Made by a program: the position numbers and the translations under genes
Assembly (NCBI RefSeq): GCF_052162025.1
Contig: NZ_CP197401.1
Coordinates: forward strand, 3,658,001 to 3,722,000
Direction of reading: 5' to 3'
Source of the DNA: Methylobacter sp015476545
GTDB lineage: Bacteria > Pseudomonadota > Gammaproteobacteria > Methylococcales > Methylomonadaceae
Length of the DNA: 64,000 nucleotides
In this document: positions 9,225-18,008 of the stretch, piece by piece
Layout of the letters: the number at the start of each line of letters is the position of its first letter
Numbering within the stretch: position 1 is the stretch's first letter
The notes under the pieces: generated by a model
What the model was told of the DNA's origin: nothing
What the model saw: the letters and a program-made list of their open reading frames with translations, nothing else
The model's database searches: none

Positions 9225-10004
9225 TTATTTGGCTTCTTCGTCAGTAGAGGGGGATTCTTCCTTACTTGCTTCCTCTTCTGCAGGCGTCTCTTCCTTGGCA
9301 AGAGGTTCATGCCCCTCCATTCTAACCTCTTCTTCAACCGGAAGTTCTTCGCCGGCCTTAGTTTCAGGGGCCACAGGTTCTTCAGGTACCGCTTCTTTTT
9401 TTGCCCTCACCGCTTCCATGAACTCAACAAACCAGCCCTGTTCTCTGACAGCTGCGATATCCGGGTCATTCATTACGTCATCAACACTAGGCAAGCTGCC
9501 TCTATCTCTGGAATCCTCCAAGGCATTCAGACAAGCAGTTTCATCGCCGCGCAAGGCATAAATACAGGCCAGGTTATAGGAAGCCGATCCAGCCTGAATC
9601 GCATTGGCTTTTTCAAACTGTTCTTCAGCCATGTCATACAAGTGATCCTCGGGCTTGACGCCTTTAACGCGGGCCAGATCCATATACGCCACGCCACCAT
9701 CTATGGCCGCGCCCAGGTAATAAGGCTCAAGCGTCAGGCAAAAAGCGAATTTCGATATGGCTTCCTGGTAAAGAGCGGCGGCTTCTTCGCCAGATTTCAG
9801 TTTGGCATGATGCAATAAGGCAAATCCCCAGTTGTACAAGGCTTCGGCCAGCATAGGATGGTCGCTTACGACTTCGGCATAGCCCTGATAGACCCTTTTA
9901 AACAATTGGTCAGCCTTGCCGGCTTCGCTTTTACGCGCCTCCGCTGTCTGTTTAATGGCTGAATTCAGCTTGGCTCTTTTTGCAAATGCTCCGAATAACG
10001 ACAT
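9225..10004 (-). CDS. TPR-like repeat protein with acidic tail
   Basis: The 259-residue protein has no signal peptide. Residues ~30-180 are built of helical TPR-like repeats (for example LAEALYNWGFALLHHAKL, and SASYNLACIYALRGDETACL), a fold used for protein-protein contacts. From ~195 to the end it is a disordered tail of Glu, Pro, Ala and Ser (KEAVPEEPVAPETKAGEE, then EETPAEEEASKEESPSTDEE). It is single-standing with its own terminator. Partner and function are not evident. Confidence 0.75.
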   Translation of the reverse strand: MSLFGAFAKRAKLNSAIKQTAEARKSEAGKADQLFKRVYQGYAEVVSDHPMLAEALYNWGFALLHHAKLKSGEEAAALYQEAISKFAFCLTLEPYYLGAAIDGGVAYMDLARVKGVKPEDHLYDMAEEQFEKANAIQAGSASYNLACIYALRGDETACLNALEDSRDRGSLPSVDDVMNDPDIAAVREQGWFVEFMEAVRAKKEAVPEEPVAPETKAGEELPVEEEVRMEGHEPLAKEETPAEEEASKEESPSTDEEAK

Positions 10005-10127
10005 GCGCCTATCTCCTCATCTAGTGGGTTATAATTATGGTTATTGATACAGCAACCTTGCATTCTAATGTCCGGATTCAATGTGTCAATAAACACATGA
10101 CTGAAACACAACCATGAGAGCGCTTTA

Positions 10128-10424
10128 ATGAGTCACACTGAAACCGATCTGGCTAGGGAAAAAGTCAATCTGGAAACTTCGCAAATAGCCTGGAAAGAAC
10201 TGCAACGCTTCTTCGCCAACGGCACGGCTGTCTATGTGGCGCCGGAATTAGATCTGGTTGAAGTGGCCTATCAGTTTTCAATGGATAACAAGGCTCAGGT
10301 CGAGCAATGGCTTCAAAACAACCAATTGGGCCTAGTATCGGATCAGCAGGCCCTCAGCTGGTTTGAAGCGGACGCTCAGGTTTGGTGCGTAGTGGTCAAG
10401 CCCTGGATATTGGTCCAGGGCTAG
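10128..10424 (+). CDS. DUF2288 family protein
   Basis: A small cytoplasmic protein of 98 residues. The N-terminal KVNLETSQIAWKELQRFFA, the middle LDLVEVAYQFSMDNK and the C-terminal WCVVVKPWILVQG match the DUF2288 family found mainly in gammaproteobacteria and cyanobacteria. Its function is unknown. It is convergent with the DEAD-box gene, whose stop lies three bases beyond its own stop codon. Confidence 0.88.
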   Translation: MSHTETDLAREKVNLETSQIAWKELQRFFANGTAVYVAPELDLVEVAYQFSMDNKAQVEQWLQNNQLGLVSDQQALSWFEADAQVWCVVVKPWILVQG

Positions 10425-10427
10425 TGC

Positions 10428-11720
10428 TTATCGCGCGGCCCTGGCCTTGCCTCTTGGGCCTCTTCTAACTTCCTTGTCGGTACTGGCCCGGCGCCTGTCG
10501 ATGCTTTTCTTGTGCCGATAATCCTTTTTACCGGTCGTTTTATTCGGCGCATTCTTTTTGGGCATATCGACAACCTTTAACGACACCGGTTCATAGCCGG
10601 TGTCGGCAACGCGCGGGATCTGGCGTTTCAGCAGTTTTTCTATTTCCGCCAACAGATAGGCTTCTTCAGGGCATACCAGCGACAACGCCTCGCCACTTGA
10701 GCCGGCGCGTCCGGTACGTCCGATACGGTGCACATAATCTTCGGCCACCTGCGGTAAATCAAAATTAACCACATGCGGCAACTGGTCGATATCGAGGCCG
10801 CGCGCGGCGATGTCGGTTGCAACCAGTACGGCGATCTTGCCGGCTTTAAAATACTCCAGCACCTTGTTGCGCGCGCCTTGCGTCTTATCGCCGTGCAGTG
10901 CTCCGGCGCGAATGCCGTCCTTTTGCAGTTGTTTTTCCAGCCTGTCTGCGCCATGTTTGGTTCGCACAAAAACCAGAACCTGCTTCCAGTTGCCGCTGCC
11001 GATCAGATAGGACAGCAACTCCCGTTTGTACTCGCGATTGATGCCATAAACCTTCTCTGTAATAGAGTCCGCCGTGGCATTTTGCCTTGCGACTTCAACT
11101 TCGACCGGATCATTCAGCACCGATGCAGCCAACGCTTTTATCTCGCTCGAATACGTGGCTGAAAACAGGAGATTCTGGCGGTCAGCAGGCACCCACGAAA
11201 TAATCTTGCGGATATCGGGCATGAATCCCATGTCGAGCATGCGATCGGCCTCGTCGAGCACCAGCATTTCCACTTTCGACAAGTCGACGTTTTTCTGCTG
11301 TACATGATCGATCAAGCGGCCAGGCGTGGCGATGATGATATCGCACCCCCTACGCAAATTGCGCGTCTGCCAGTTGATGTTGACGCCGCCGTAAATCGCT
11401 TGTGCGTGAAGCGGCAAATATTTTCCGTAAGTTTTGACGCTCTCATAGACCTGAACGGCCAGTTCGCGGGTCGGCGTCAGGATCAGCGCACGCACAGGAC
11501 GCGATTTTTGCGGGCGCATTGAATGCACCATTAAACGCTGCAGCAAAGGCAGCGTGAAACCCGCCGTTTTGCCGGTGCCTGTCTGAGCGCCAGCCAGCAC
11601 ATCGCGACCTTCCAGAATCAAAGGAATAGCCTGCTGCTGAACAGGTGTAGGTGTGGCATAGCCTTGATCGGCAACAGCTTTAAGGAGTTCCTCGGTTAAA
11701 CCGAGTTGTTCAAATGACAT
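10428..11720 (-). CDS. DEAD-box ATP-dependent RNA helicase (RhlE-like)
   Basis: All core motifs are present in order: the Q motif (GYATPTPVQQQAIP), motif I AQTGTGKT, Ia PTRELA, II DEAD, III SAT, V ATDIAARGLDID and VI HRIGRTGRAG. A short basic tail rich in Lys and Arg follows. The ATG at 11720 with AGAGGT upstream yields 430 residues starting MSFEQLGL, the usual RhlE start; a longer frame to 11783 is not supported. It probably remodels RNA in ribosome assembly or mRNA decay. A close paralogue lies at 28678-29961. Confidence 0.92.
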   Translation of the reverse strand: MSFEQLGLTEELLKAVADQGYATPTPVQQQAIPLILEGRDVLAGAQTGTGKTAGFTLPLLQRLMVHSMRPQKSRPVRALILTPTRELAVQVYESVKTYGKYLPLHAQAIYGGVNINWQTRNLRRGCDIIIATPGRLIDHVQQKNVDLSKVEMLVLDEADRMLDMGFMPDIRKIISWVPADRQNLLFSATYSSEIKALAASVLNDPVEVEVARQNATADSITEKVYGINREYKRELLSYLIGSGNWKQVLVFVRTKHGADRLEKQLQKDGIRAGALHGDKTQGARNKVLEYFKAGKIAVLVATDIAARGLDIDQLPHVVNFDLPQVAEDYVHRIGRTGRAGSSGEALSLVCPEEAYLLAEIEKLLKRQIPRVADTGYEPVSLKVVDMPKKNAPNKTTGKKDYRHKKSIDRRRASTDKEVRRGPRGKARAAR

Positions 11721-12449
11721 TAGATACCTCTTAGTAAGAGAAAATGGTTTAGGTTCTGTCGACATTTCATAAAAATCCAACAAAATCTCTGCCCATCCTG
11801 AGCACAGATGAATAGCGGAACGAAACTAGCCGATAAAAACAATGAAATTTTTAACCAATAGTCGTTGAACGGATTTGAATTTCAAACGTTTTTTACACTG
11901 TTGGGAATATGAAGTAGGGAAGTTTTTTGCATACGGACTGCAGTCAATGCCCAGGTGTGGAAAGTCTCGATCGATAGTGCAAACACCTGTGATATGCCTG
12001 CGCTGCCGGAGCGACTGGCAGAACAACTAACTGAGCGGTGCCTTATGGCGCTTAAAGAATAATTTTACTACTAAAATTCATGCCAGCATAGAGACAGAGA
12101 TACCGGGCAGCCCGCTGGATCTTATTCTGGCCATTAGGTTAGGCAGTGATTCGAGCGGGCAGATAACTTGTTAGGTTTGACGCTGGAGAGCTTTATTGAG
12201 TGATTACATCTAATGCTTGCCTTCAAACAATCGCTAAAAATGAATGGGCCTATCAGCGCAAGGCGCTGCGACTGATATCAACAGCTAACTTGCACGTTGG
12301 CAAATCCATATGGAGCGATAATTTTTACGCCAAATTTAATTTGACAGACGTTTCCAGAAAGCCAGAAACGGCCAGATCAGGCCCGAACCTGCATATGAAA
12401 GCAATTTGTGGCGCAGAATTCTACGACATCCTCACTCCTGCGGCTTTAA
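11721..12449. other. Gene-poor intergenic region
   Basis: About 730 bases without a convincing gene. Open frames at 11826-12026 (minus) and 12200-12472 (plus) have no recognisable similarity, no good ribosome site and ordinary shadow composition. The part next to 11720 should hold the helicase promoter. I see no tRNA, riboswitch or repeat. Confidence 0.5.
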
Positions 12450-12710
12450 TCAATGAGTGTTTGCCGAACTGACTTCCTGCATTAGAGATGAATTGGCGTT
12501 TTTATTTAAATTCTCTATTTGAATCTGATGATGCCTGTTAAGGCTTTCCATTTGTATTTCATGTTGCCTTTTTACGTTTTCTATTTGGATCTGCTGTTGC
12601 TTCAGTATAGAAGACATCTGATTTCGCTGTTGAATAACCAGTTCTGCAATTTGTTTTTTTTGAACCTCAAGTAAGTCATTAAGCGCTTTTGTACTCAATT
12701 CATTGTTCAT
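12450..12710 (-). CDS. Small coiled-coil protein of unknown function
   Basis: I do not recognise this 86-residue protein. It is a near-continuous helix rich in Gln, Ile, Asn and His, with a degenerate tandem motif of about 12-13 residues (QQQIQIENVKRQHEIQ, MESLNRHHQIQIENL), which predicts a coiled coil. AAGGA sits seven bases before the ATG, which supports translation. It lies alone in AT-rich DNA between a helicase gene and the TPR-GNAT gene. Confidence 0.5.
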   Translation of the reverse strand: MNNELSTKALNDLLEVQKKQIAELVIQQRNQMSSILKQQQIQIENVKRQHEIQMESLNRHHQIQIENLNKNANSSLMQEVSSANTH

Positions 12711-13108
12711 AATATGTCCTTAAATTATATAGCTTCTCAAATAAATAACTTCTTTGTTGCAATTAAAACGCTGCTTTTTAATAGTCGCCTTATTAATAAT
12801 GCATAATTTCAATTTCTAAAAAAGTGTATAGCGAAAGAAAAAACATTAACATTTTACAAACAGTATTTTTAAATTTAGATTGCATATAAAAAGTTATGTT
12901 TAAGCATATCTCAGATTATCCACTTTCTTGATCACTTGGCAGAGTATTGCGCTTAATCGTCATATCATAATTGAATAATAAATTAAGATACTACCCTTTC
13001 CATATTGAAAGAAAAATGTGGATTTCTAAAATTCCATATAATTAAGCCCTGCATATACGCTCCGGCTCATTTCCTTTGTGAGTAGCTTTATGAAGTGAAT
13101 CCCGGACT
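12711..13108. other. AT-rich intergenic region
   Basis: About 400 bases of markedly AT-rich DNA upstream of the small coiled-coil gene and downstream of the TPR-GNAT gene. It probably contains the promoter of the former. No gene, hairpin or repeat stood out. Confidence 0.5.
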
Positions 13109-14311
13109 TTACGCCCGAGTAATATCTCTCCCCAGCAATCGCTGTGAGAGCTTAGCCGCTCGCTTGTTCATGCGAAAATCATTCTGCGTCATACCGTTAC
13201 CGTACACATCGATAAACTCTCTGGTTTCAGGCAACCAAAGGTGTTGCCGAAAAAAACTTTCCTGGTTAAAACCTATTTTTAAAGTGTTTTTCTGAGATGC
13301 CAAATTGTAGCTGTATACGAAGGTCACTAATTTATTAAGACGAATTTTATTAAACGCAAAATCCATTACTAAAAGAGTAGCCTCTGCGCCAATAGAGCCA
13401 TTACGATCTACAGGATCTGGAATACCAATCAGAAACTCGGCTTTTCTATGATCCATCTGAATATCAACAAGATTGGCAATGCCTATAGAACGCTTGGTGT
13501 GCGAATCAGATATCCTGGTAATAACCCAGCTCATCGACTTTTTTCGACAAGGATGAATCAACTCCTCTTCTTGAAGTTTTAAAGCCAGACTTTCCGGGTC
13601 CTTATTGCGAGGAATAAAGCAGTTGTATAGCGCCATAAACTCACGATTTTGAGAACAGCGCCACAGATACGCAGCATCATCTTCACAAAAACGCTTTAGG
13701 CAAATCCTTTTCCCATAGAGCGATTCAAGCCATATCGGGTCAACTTCAGCGAGATTAGAAGCCGCTTTATCAAAATCAGGCCGTAGCTCTAACGCCTTAC
13801 GAAAGCATTCTTGTGCCTCAATGGCGTTATATTGTTCTTTCAGAGCCTGCCCTAAGTTGTTATAAGCGTCTGGACTATCTGGCTGCAAATCGATCACTTT
13901 ACGATAACAGTCAATGGCATCACTTATCTTACCCATTCTGTACATAGCATTGCCTAGCGTGTTGTACACTTCCAAGCGGGTACTGTCCAACGATAAAGCA
14001 TATTTGCAATACTTTATAGCATCATCAATACGCTCCTGCTCCAATAATGCATTACCATAATTCCCATAAAAGTCAGCGCGCTTAGGAGCACTGGTTATCG
14101 CTTTAATGAAATACTCATTAGCTATTTCGTAACGCCGTGTTCGCGCATAAATAATAGCGAGTAAATGCAAGGCATCCGGCTGATTCGGATAACTTGCATT
14201 TACTCGCTGACATAATGTTTCCGCTTTTTCAAATTGTCCTGCTTGCAGATAACCGACAATCTTTCTCAAGGCATCCGACAACGAAACCGTTGAAACAATC
14301 GCTGCCACCAC
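13109..14311 (-). CDS. TPR-GNAT fusion: tetratricopeptide repeats with a RimJ/RimL-like acetyltransferase
   Basis: Residues ~10-200 form about five TPRs (for example PDALHLLAIIYARTRRYEIA, and PDAYNNLGQALKEQYNAIEA). After ~205 the sequence changes to a GNAT-type N-acyltransferase of the RimJ/RimL kind: KRICLKRFCEDDAAYLW at its start, then SIGIANLVDIQMDHRKAEFLIG, and a C-terminal part with LNKLVTFVYSYNLASQKNTLKIGF. Start choice: AAAGGAG lies five bases before the GTG at 14311; GTGs at 14317 and 14308 are alternatives. It lies just downstream of, and on the same strand as, the repetitive secreted protein, so it may modify that protein or the cell surface. That is inference. Confidence 0.75.
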   Translation of the reverse strand: MVAAIVSTVSLSDALRKIVGYLQAGQFEKAETLCQRVNASYPNQPDALHLLAIIYARTRRYEIANEYFIKAITSAPKRADFYGNYGNALLEQERIDDAIKYCKYALSLDSTRLEVYNTLGNAMYRMGKISDAIDCYRKVIDLQPDSPDAYNNLGQALKEQYNAIEAQECFRKALELRPDFDKAASNLAEVDPIWLESLYGKRICLKRFCEDDAAYLWRCSQNREFMALYNCFIPRNKDPESLALKLQEEELIHPCRKKSMSWVITRISDSHTKRSIGIANLVDIQMDHRKAEFLIGIPDPVDRNGSIGAEATLLVMDFAFNKIRLNKLVTFVYSYNLASQKNTLKIGFNQESFFRQHLWLPETREFIDVYGNGMTQNDFRMNKRAAKLSQRLLGRDITRA

Positions 14312-14340
14312 TATCACTCCTTTTCATTGAGGCGACTGGA

Positions 14341-14377
14341 AAATACCCACCAGGATTTAACCTCCTGATGGGTATTT
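14341..14377 (-). terminator. Terminator of the repetitive secreted-protein gene
   Basis: A 15-bp stem (AAATACCCA.CAGGA and its complement) whose single irregular pair becomes a G-U wobble only in the leftward transcript. A TATTTT tract follows leftward. This places a terminator between the secreted-protein gene and the TPR-GNAT gene. Confidence 0.75.
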
Positions 14378-14464
14378 CTTATCATGCAAGTTTAAAAAAT
14401 ATCATTCTCGTTGAGCCTGATCTTAAACTGAGGCTCAATTCAATCATGATAAATTTAAACCTTA

Positions 14465-16951
14465 CTAAACTGAGTATAAAACACCGGCTTGATTACCAGC
14501 TATATCGGTTACTCCTACAAGCGAGATAGGATTTTCAGGAACTGCATCATTCTCAATGGAGAAAGTCACATCACCAGTATCTCTGTGCACATCCAATGCA
14601 TCGCCATTACCCGATGCGCTTCCGTGATTAACTCTTGCCGCTGGAGCGGCTGCAGCAGCATCACTGCTGGCTGGAGTTGGAACGTTAATATGGCTGCTGG
14701 TCGGGGTAGTTACGGCAATATCATTGTTGGCTGGAGTAGTTACGGTAATATCTCGACCGACAGGGGTAGTTACAGTGATACCGCTGTTAACCGGAACTAC
14801 AGGCGCACTGTCTAACGGAACGCTGGTCTGCGATACTGACTCTGTCGTACCAAGTGCTGTCACAAAGTTCAGCGTGGTTTCGTCGTTCACACCGGCAAAA
14901 GCATTGTCGGTCAGATCCGTAACCACGCCCGCATCCAGCTGGACGAAATAATTGCTGTCTGTCAGCAGATCTTCCGCCGGATTGATGGTGACGGTATTGG
15001 TCGTGCCGTTCTTACTGAAGCCAAAACTCACCTGGCTGCCGTCGTTGATGTCGATAGTACGCACATCGCCCAGACCATCACTAATGACAATATTGCCGCT
15101 GCCGGGTTGAATGCTCTCATCAAAGGTCAGGGTAATATCGCTGTTGACCGCCACATCAAACGCATCGTCCTGCGGCGTGATGGACTGCAGTGTCGGCGCA
15201 ACCGTATCGAGCGGCGCTGTCACAAAGTTCAGCGTGGTTTCATCACTCACACCGGCAAAGGCATTGCCTACCAGATCCGTAACTACGCCCGCGTCCAGCT
15301 GGACGAAATAATTGCTGTCTGTCAGCAGATCTTCCGCCGGATTGATGGTGACGGTATTGGTCGTGCCGTTCTTACTGAAGCCAAAACTCACCTGGCTGCC
15401 GTCGTTGACGTCGATAGTGCGCACATCGCCCAGACCATCACTAATGACAATATTGCCGCTGCCGGCTTTGATGCTTTCGTCAAAGGTCAGGGTAATATCG
15501 CTGTTGACCGCCACATCAAGCGCATCATCCTGCGGTGTGGTGAACTGCAGTGTCGGCGCAGTCTCGTCTGAAGACACTTGGTCAATAATTTGCCCATTAC
15601 TATCGTACCAGGTGGTAGTGATGCCGTCAGAGTACGTGTTGCCAATAAACTGGCCGCCGGCATCATAGGTGTAAGTCGACTCGCTGGAGCCGCTGCCTCC
15701 GTTGCTGTCCGACCAGCTGCTGCTGTAGGTCTGGATGGTGTTGCCGGCGCTGTCGGTGCTGGTACTGTTGCTCCAATTGGAGGTGTAGCTATAGCCTTGA
15801 CTATCGGTAGAGGTGCTGCTGCCCCAGGAGTTTCCGTTCGCATCGTAATAGCTGGTGCTGCTGTAGCTGTTGCCCAAACCGTCATCGTAGCTATAGGTGC
15901 TGCTATGACCGGTTACCACGCCGTTCGCGTCATAAGTGGTGATATTGCCGTATCCGTCATCATGGAAATAGCCGCCTTGGCCGTCCGGCGTGAGCTGTGA
16001 AACATCGACGCTTTGGCTCACGATGTTCCAGTTGCTGTCGTATACCGTGGTAGTGATGCCGTCAGAGTATGTGCTGCCAATAAACTGGCCGCCGGCGTCA
16101 TAGGTGTAAGTCGACGTACTGGAGCCGCTGCCTCCGTTGCTGTCCGACCAGTTGCTGCTGTAGGTCTGAACAGTATTGCCGGCGCTGTCGGTGCTGGTGC
16201 TGTTGCTCCAGTCTGAGGTGTAGCTGTAGCCTTGGCTGTCGGTAGTAGTGCTACTGCCCCAGGAGTTTCCGTTCGCGTCGTAAGTGGAAGTCGACTCGCT
16301 GGAGCCGCTGTTGCCATAGCTGTCCGACCAGCTGCTGCTGTAGGTCTGGACGGTGTTGCCGGCGCTGTCGGTGCTGGTGTTGCTATTCCAGTTGGAGGTG
16401 GAGCTATAGCCCAGGCCATCGGTAAAGGTGCTGCTGCCCCAGGAGTTCCCGTTAGCATCGTAGCCGTAGGTCGATTCGCTGGAGCCGCTATTGCCGTAAC
16501 TGTCTGACCAGCTGCTGGTATAAGTCTGAACGGTATTGCCGGCACTGTCAGCGTTGGTGCTATTGTTCCAACCGGAGGTGTAGCTATAGCCTAGACCGTC
16601 GCTGTAGCTGGAGGTGCCGCTGCCGCTCAGTTGATTCCAGTTTGCGTCGTAGATGGAAGCCAACTCGCTAGAGCCGCTGCCTCCGTTGCTGTCCGACCAG
16701 TTGCTGGTGTAGGTCTGAACAGTATTGCCGGCGCTGTCGGTGCTGGTGCTGTTGCTCCAATCGGAGGTGTAGCTATAGCCTTGACTATCGGTTGAGGTGG
16801 AAGTGCCGCCCAGAGAGTTCCAGTTTACATCGTAATAGCTGGTGCTGCTGCCAGTGTTGCCCTGACCGTCATCGTAATTAGTAATGACGTTATAGCCAAT
16901 TAATACGCCATAGGAATCGTATACTTCTATTGTCTCAGTTGTTTCGTTCAT
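14465..16951 (-). CDS. Repetitive secreted protein, probable type I secretion substrate
   Basis: 828 residues, very rich in Ser, Thr, Gly, Asp, Asn and Tyr, with no N-terminal signal peptide. Residues ~1-490 carry five copies of a unit of about 60 residues containing DSAGNTVQTYSSSWSDS and YDANGNSWGSS. Then come two almost identical 120-residue Ig-like domains (APTLQ.TPQDDA.DVAVNSD to DETTLNFVTA) of the SwmB/Big_5 type, a low-complexity stretch of VTTPxxxxI repeats, and a short C-terminal region ending VLYSV. It lacks RTX GGxGxD nonapeptides. Lack of a Sec signal and the divergent type I exporter at 18009-22453 suggest C-terminal-signal export; the role may be adhesion or matrix. No clear ribosome site is seen before the ATG. 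Confidence 0.8.
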   Translation of the reverse strand: MNETTETIEVYDSYGVLIGYNVITNYDDGQGNTGSSTSYYDVNWNSLGGTSTSTDSQGYSYTSDWSNSTSTDSAGNTVQTYTSNWSDSNGGSGSSELASIYDANWNQLSGSGTSSYSDGLGYSYTSGWNNSTNADSAGNTVQTYTSSWSDSYGNSGSSESTYGYDANGNSWGSSTFTDGLGYSSTSNWNSNTSTDSAGNTVQTYSSSWSDSYGNSGSSESTSTYDANGNSWGSSTTTDSQGYSYTSDWSNSTSTDSAGNTVQTYSSNWSDSNGGSGSSTSTYTYDAGGQFIGSTYSDGITTTVYDSNWNIVSQSVDVSQLTPDGQGGYFHDDGYGNITTYDANGVVTGHSSTYSYDDGLGNSYSSTSYYDANGNSWGSSTSTDSQGYSYTSNWSNSTSTDSAGNTIQTYSSSWSDSNGGSGSSESTYTYDAGGQFIGNTYSDGITTTWYDSNGQIIDQVSSDETAPTLQFTTPQDDALDVAVNSDITLTFDESIKAGSGNIVISDGLGDVRTIDVNDGSQVSFGFSKNGTTNTVTINPAEDLLTDSNYFVQLDAGVVTDLVGNAFAGVSDETTLNFVTAPLDTVAPTLQSITPQDDAFDVAVNSDITLTFDESIQPGSGNIVISDGLGDVRTIDINDGSQVSFGFSKNGTTNTVTINPAEDLLTDSNYFVQLDAGVVTDLTDNAFAGVNDETTLNFVTALGTTESVSQTSVPLDSAPVVPVNSGITVTTPVGRDITVTTPANNDIAVTTPTSSHINVPTPASSDAAAAAPAARVNHGSASGNGDALDVHRDTGDVTFSIENDAVPENPISLVGVTDIAGNQAGVLYSV
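14861..15562. repeat. Two tandem near-identical 360-bp copies encoding Ig-like domains
   Basis: The sequence starting at 14861 recurs exactly 360 bases later at 15221, with long identical runs (for example around 14951-15050 and 15311-15410) and only scattered, mostly silent differences. The copies encode the two 120-residue Ig-like domains. The similarity implies recent duplication or ongoing gene conversion. Confidence 0.9.
15650..16860. repeat. Degenerate ~180-bp tandem repeats encoding Ser/Thr/Asp-rich units
   Basis: DNA words such as GTATTGCCGGCGCTGTCGGT and GAGCCGCTGCCTCCGTTGCT recur at about 180-190-base spacing. They correspond to the five DSAGNTVQTY-containing units of the secreted protein. 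The periodicity is coding, in one frame throughout. Confidence 0.85.
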
Positions 16952-18008
16952 AAATTTTATTTCGACAGTAAATTAAATTCATCAGCAGAGTCTGCATATT
17001 TATTTTTCATCTTTTGTTTTTTGTTTTTGTTTTTTGCCCTCCATCTCAAAATTTCCCAATCTTATGAAGCATTAACTTCATATTTAATTACAAATAACAA
17101 GAATGAAGTTATATCCTCTTATCCACCAGATAGATCATCTCCATTCCTCAAAACTAAAATGTAAAAATATTTCAAGAAACATAAGCATCTGTGACTCTCA
17201 CTTTTGAAGTAGAATTAACTGCCTAGCCCTAACCTATATGAGCAGAGATAGAAGTCAGGCGCTAATACTATTTTCTTTGAGCTTATACCTTTCCTATAAA
17301 AGCGCGGCTCTTTTCTGCATTGCTTTTCTAAAATTAAGCTCCAATTCTTACAGACGTACCCTAAAGATAATATTTGAAAGATACAAAAGTTTTACTCTCT
17401 TCTTGCTTGGAAACATACGGCTTTGTTAAAGCTGTAATCCTTATTAGTCAGGACTACCCTATCGTAAAAATATAACGGCTTAGATGGGAATAATATAAGA
17501 CGACAGTGTAATACCAAGTTTTCTTGAATACTTTCGAGCAGTTCCTGATCACTTCAAGCTGCCACTCCATAGCACTGGCCAGATTTTTATTACATCCCTA
17601 ATTATCAAACATCTCAGAATAATTAAACAGTTTCTAAGATAATTACAGCCTTATCGGCGCAATAAGTAAATTCTTTAAATATGGGGAAATATTTTTCTGA
17701 AAGATACTGATCTATCGCTATAATAATTTTGAATACAAAAATTGAAAAAATTTCACCCTATATAACCTATAGTGCACTATAAGTCTAACGGATTTACTCA
17801 AACTGCGCATCTGCTAAAAATAAATTTAACTTATACTTCCCGCCTAAAATATGTGGAGCCATGTCTCTAGTAAGAATACGCAGTCGATTTAACCTCATTT
17901 ATCAAATGATAATTAATACCATTACCCTATATTGATAGGGCCAATTTATATATCTTCTCCTGAATTTATGTCACAATACTGATCTTTTTTGATGTTACTT
18001 TGTGCAAA
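16952..18008. other. Long AT-rich divergent intergenic region of the secretion locus
   Basis: About 1,050 bases between the divergent secreted-protein gene and exporter operon. It is strongly AT-rich. The only frame of size (17238-17429, plus) is unsupported by similarity or ribosome site. A 14-bp palindrome lies at 17768-17781. The length suggests complex regulation of the two transcription units. Confidence 0.6.
17768..17781. promoter_or_regulatory. 14-bp palindrome, candidate operator
   Basis: TATAGTGCACTATA is a perfect palindrome 228 bases before the exporter operon start. It has the form of a dimeric regulator site, but no family can be assigned. Confidence 0.35.

Noticed and set aside
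12200..12472. 90-codon plus-strand frame overlapping the small coiled-coil gene
   Set aside because: No family similarity or convincing ribosome site, and it overlaps the better-supported opposite gene.
15650..16860. Repetitive DNA that could be a CRISPR or satellite array
   Set aside because: It is in one continuous reading frame, and the repeats correspond to protein units.
17238..17429. 63-codon frame in the secretion regulatory region
   Set aside because: AT-rich, no ribosome site, no similarity.
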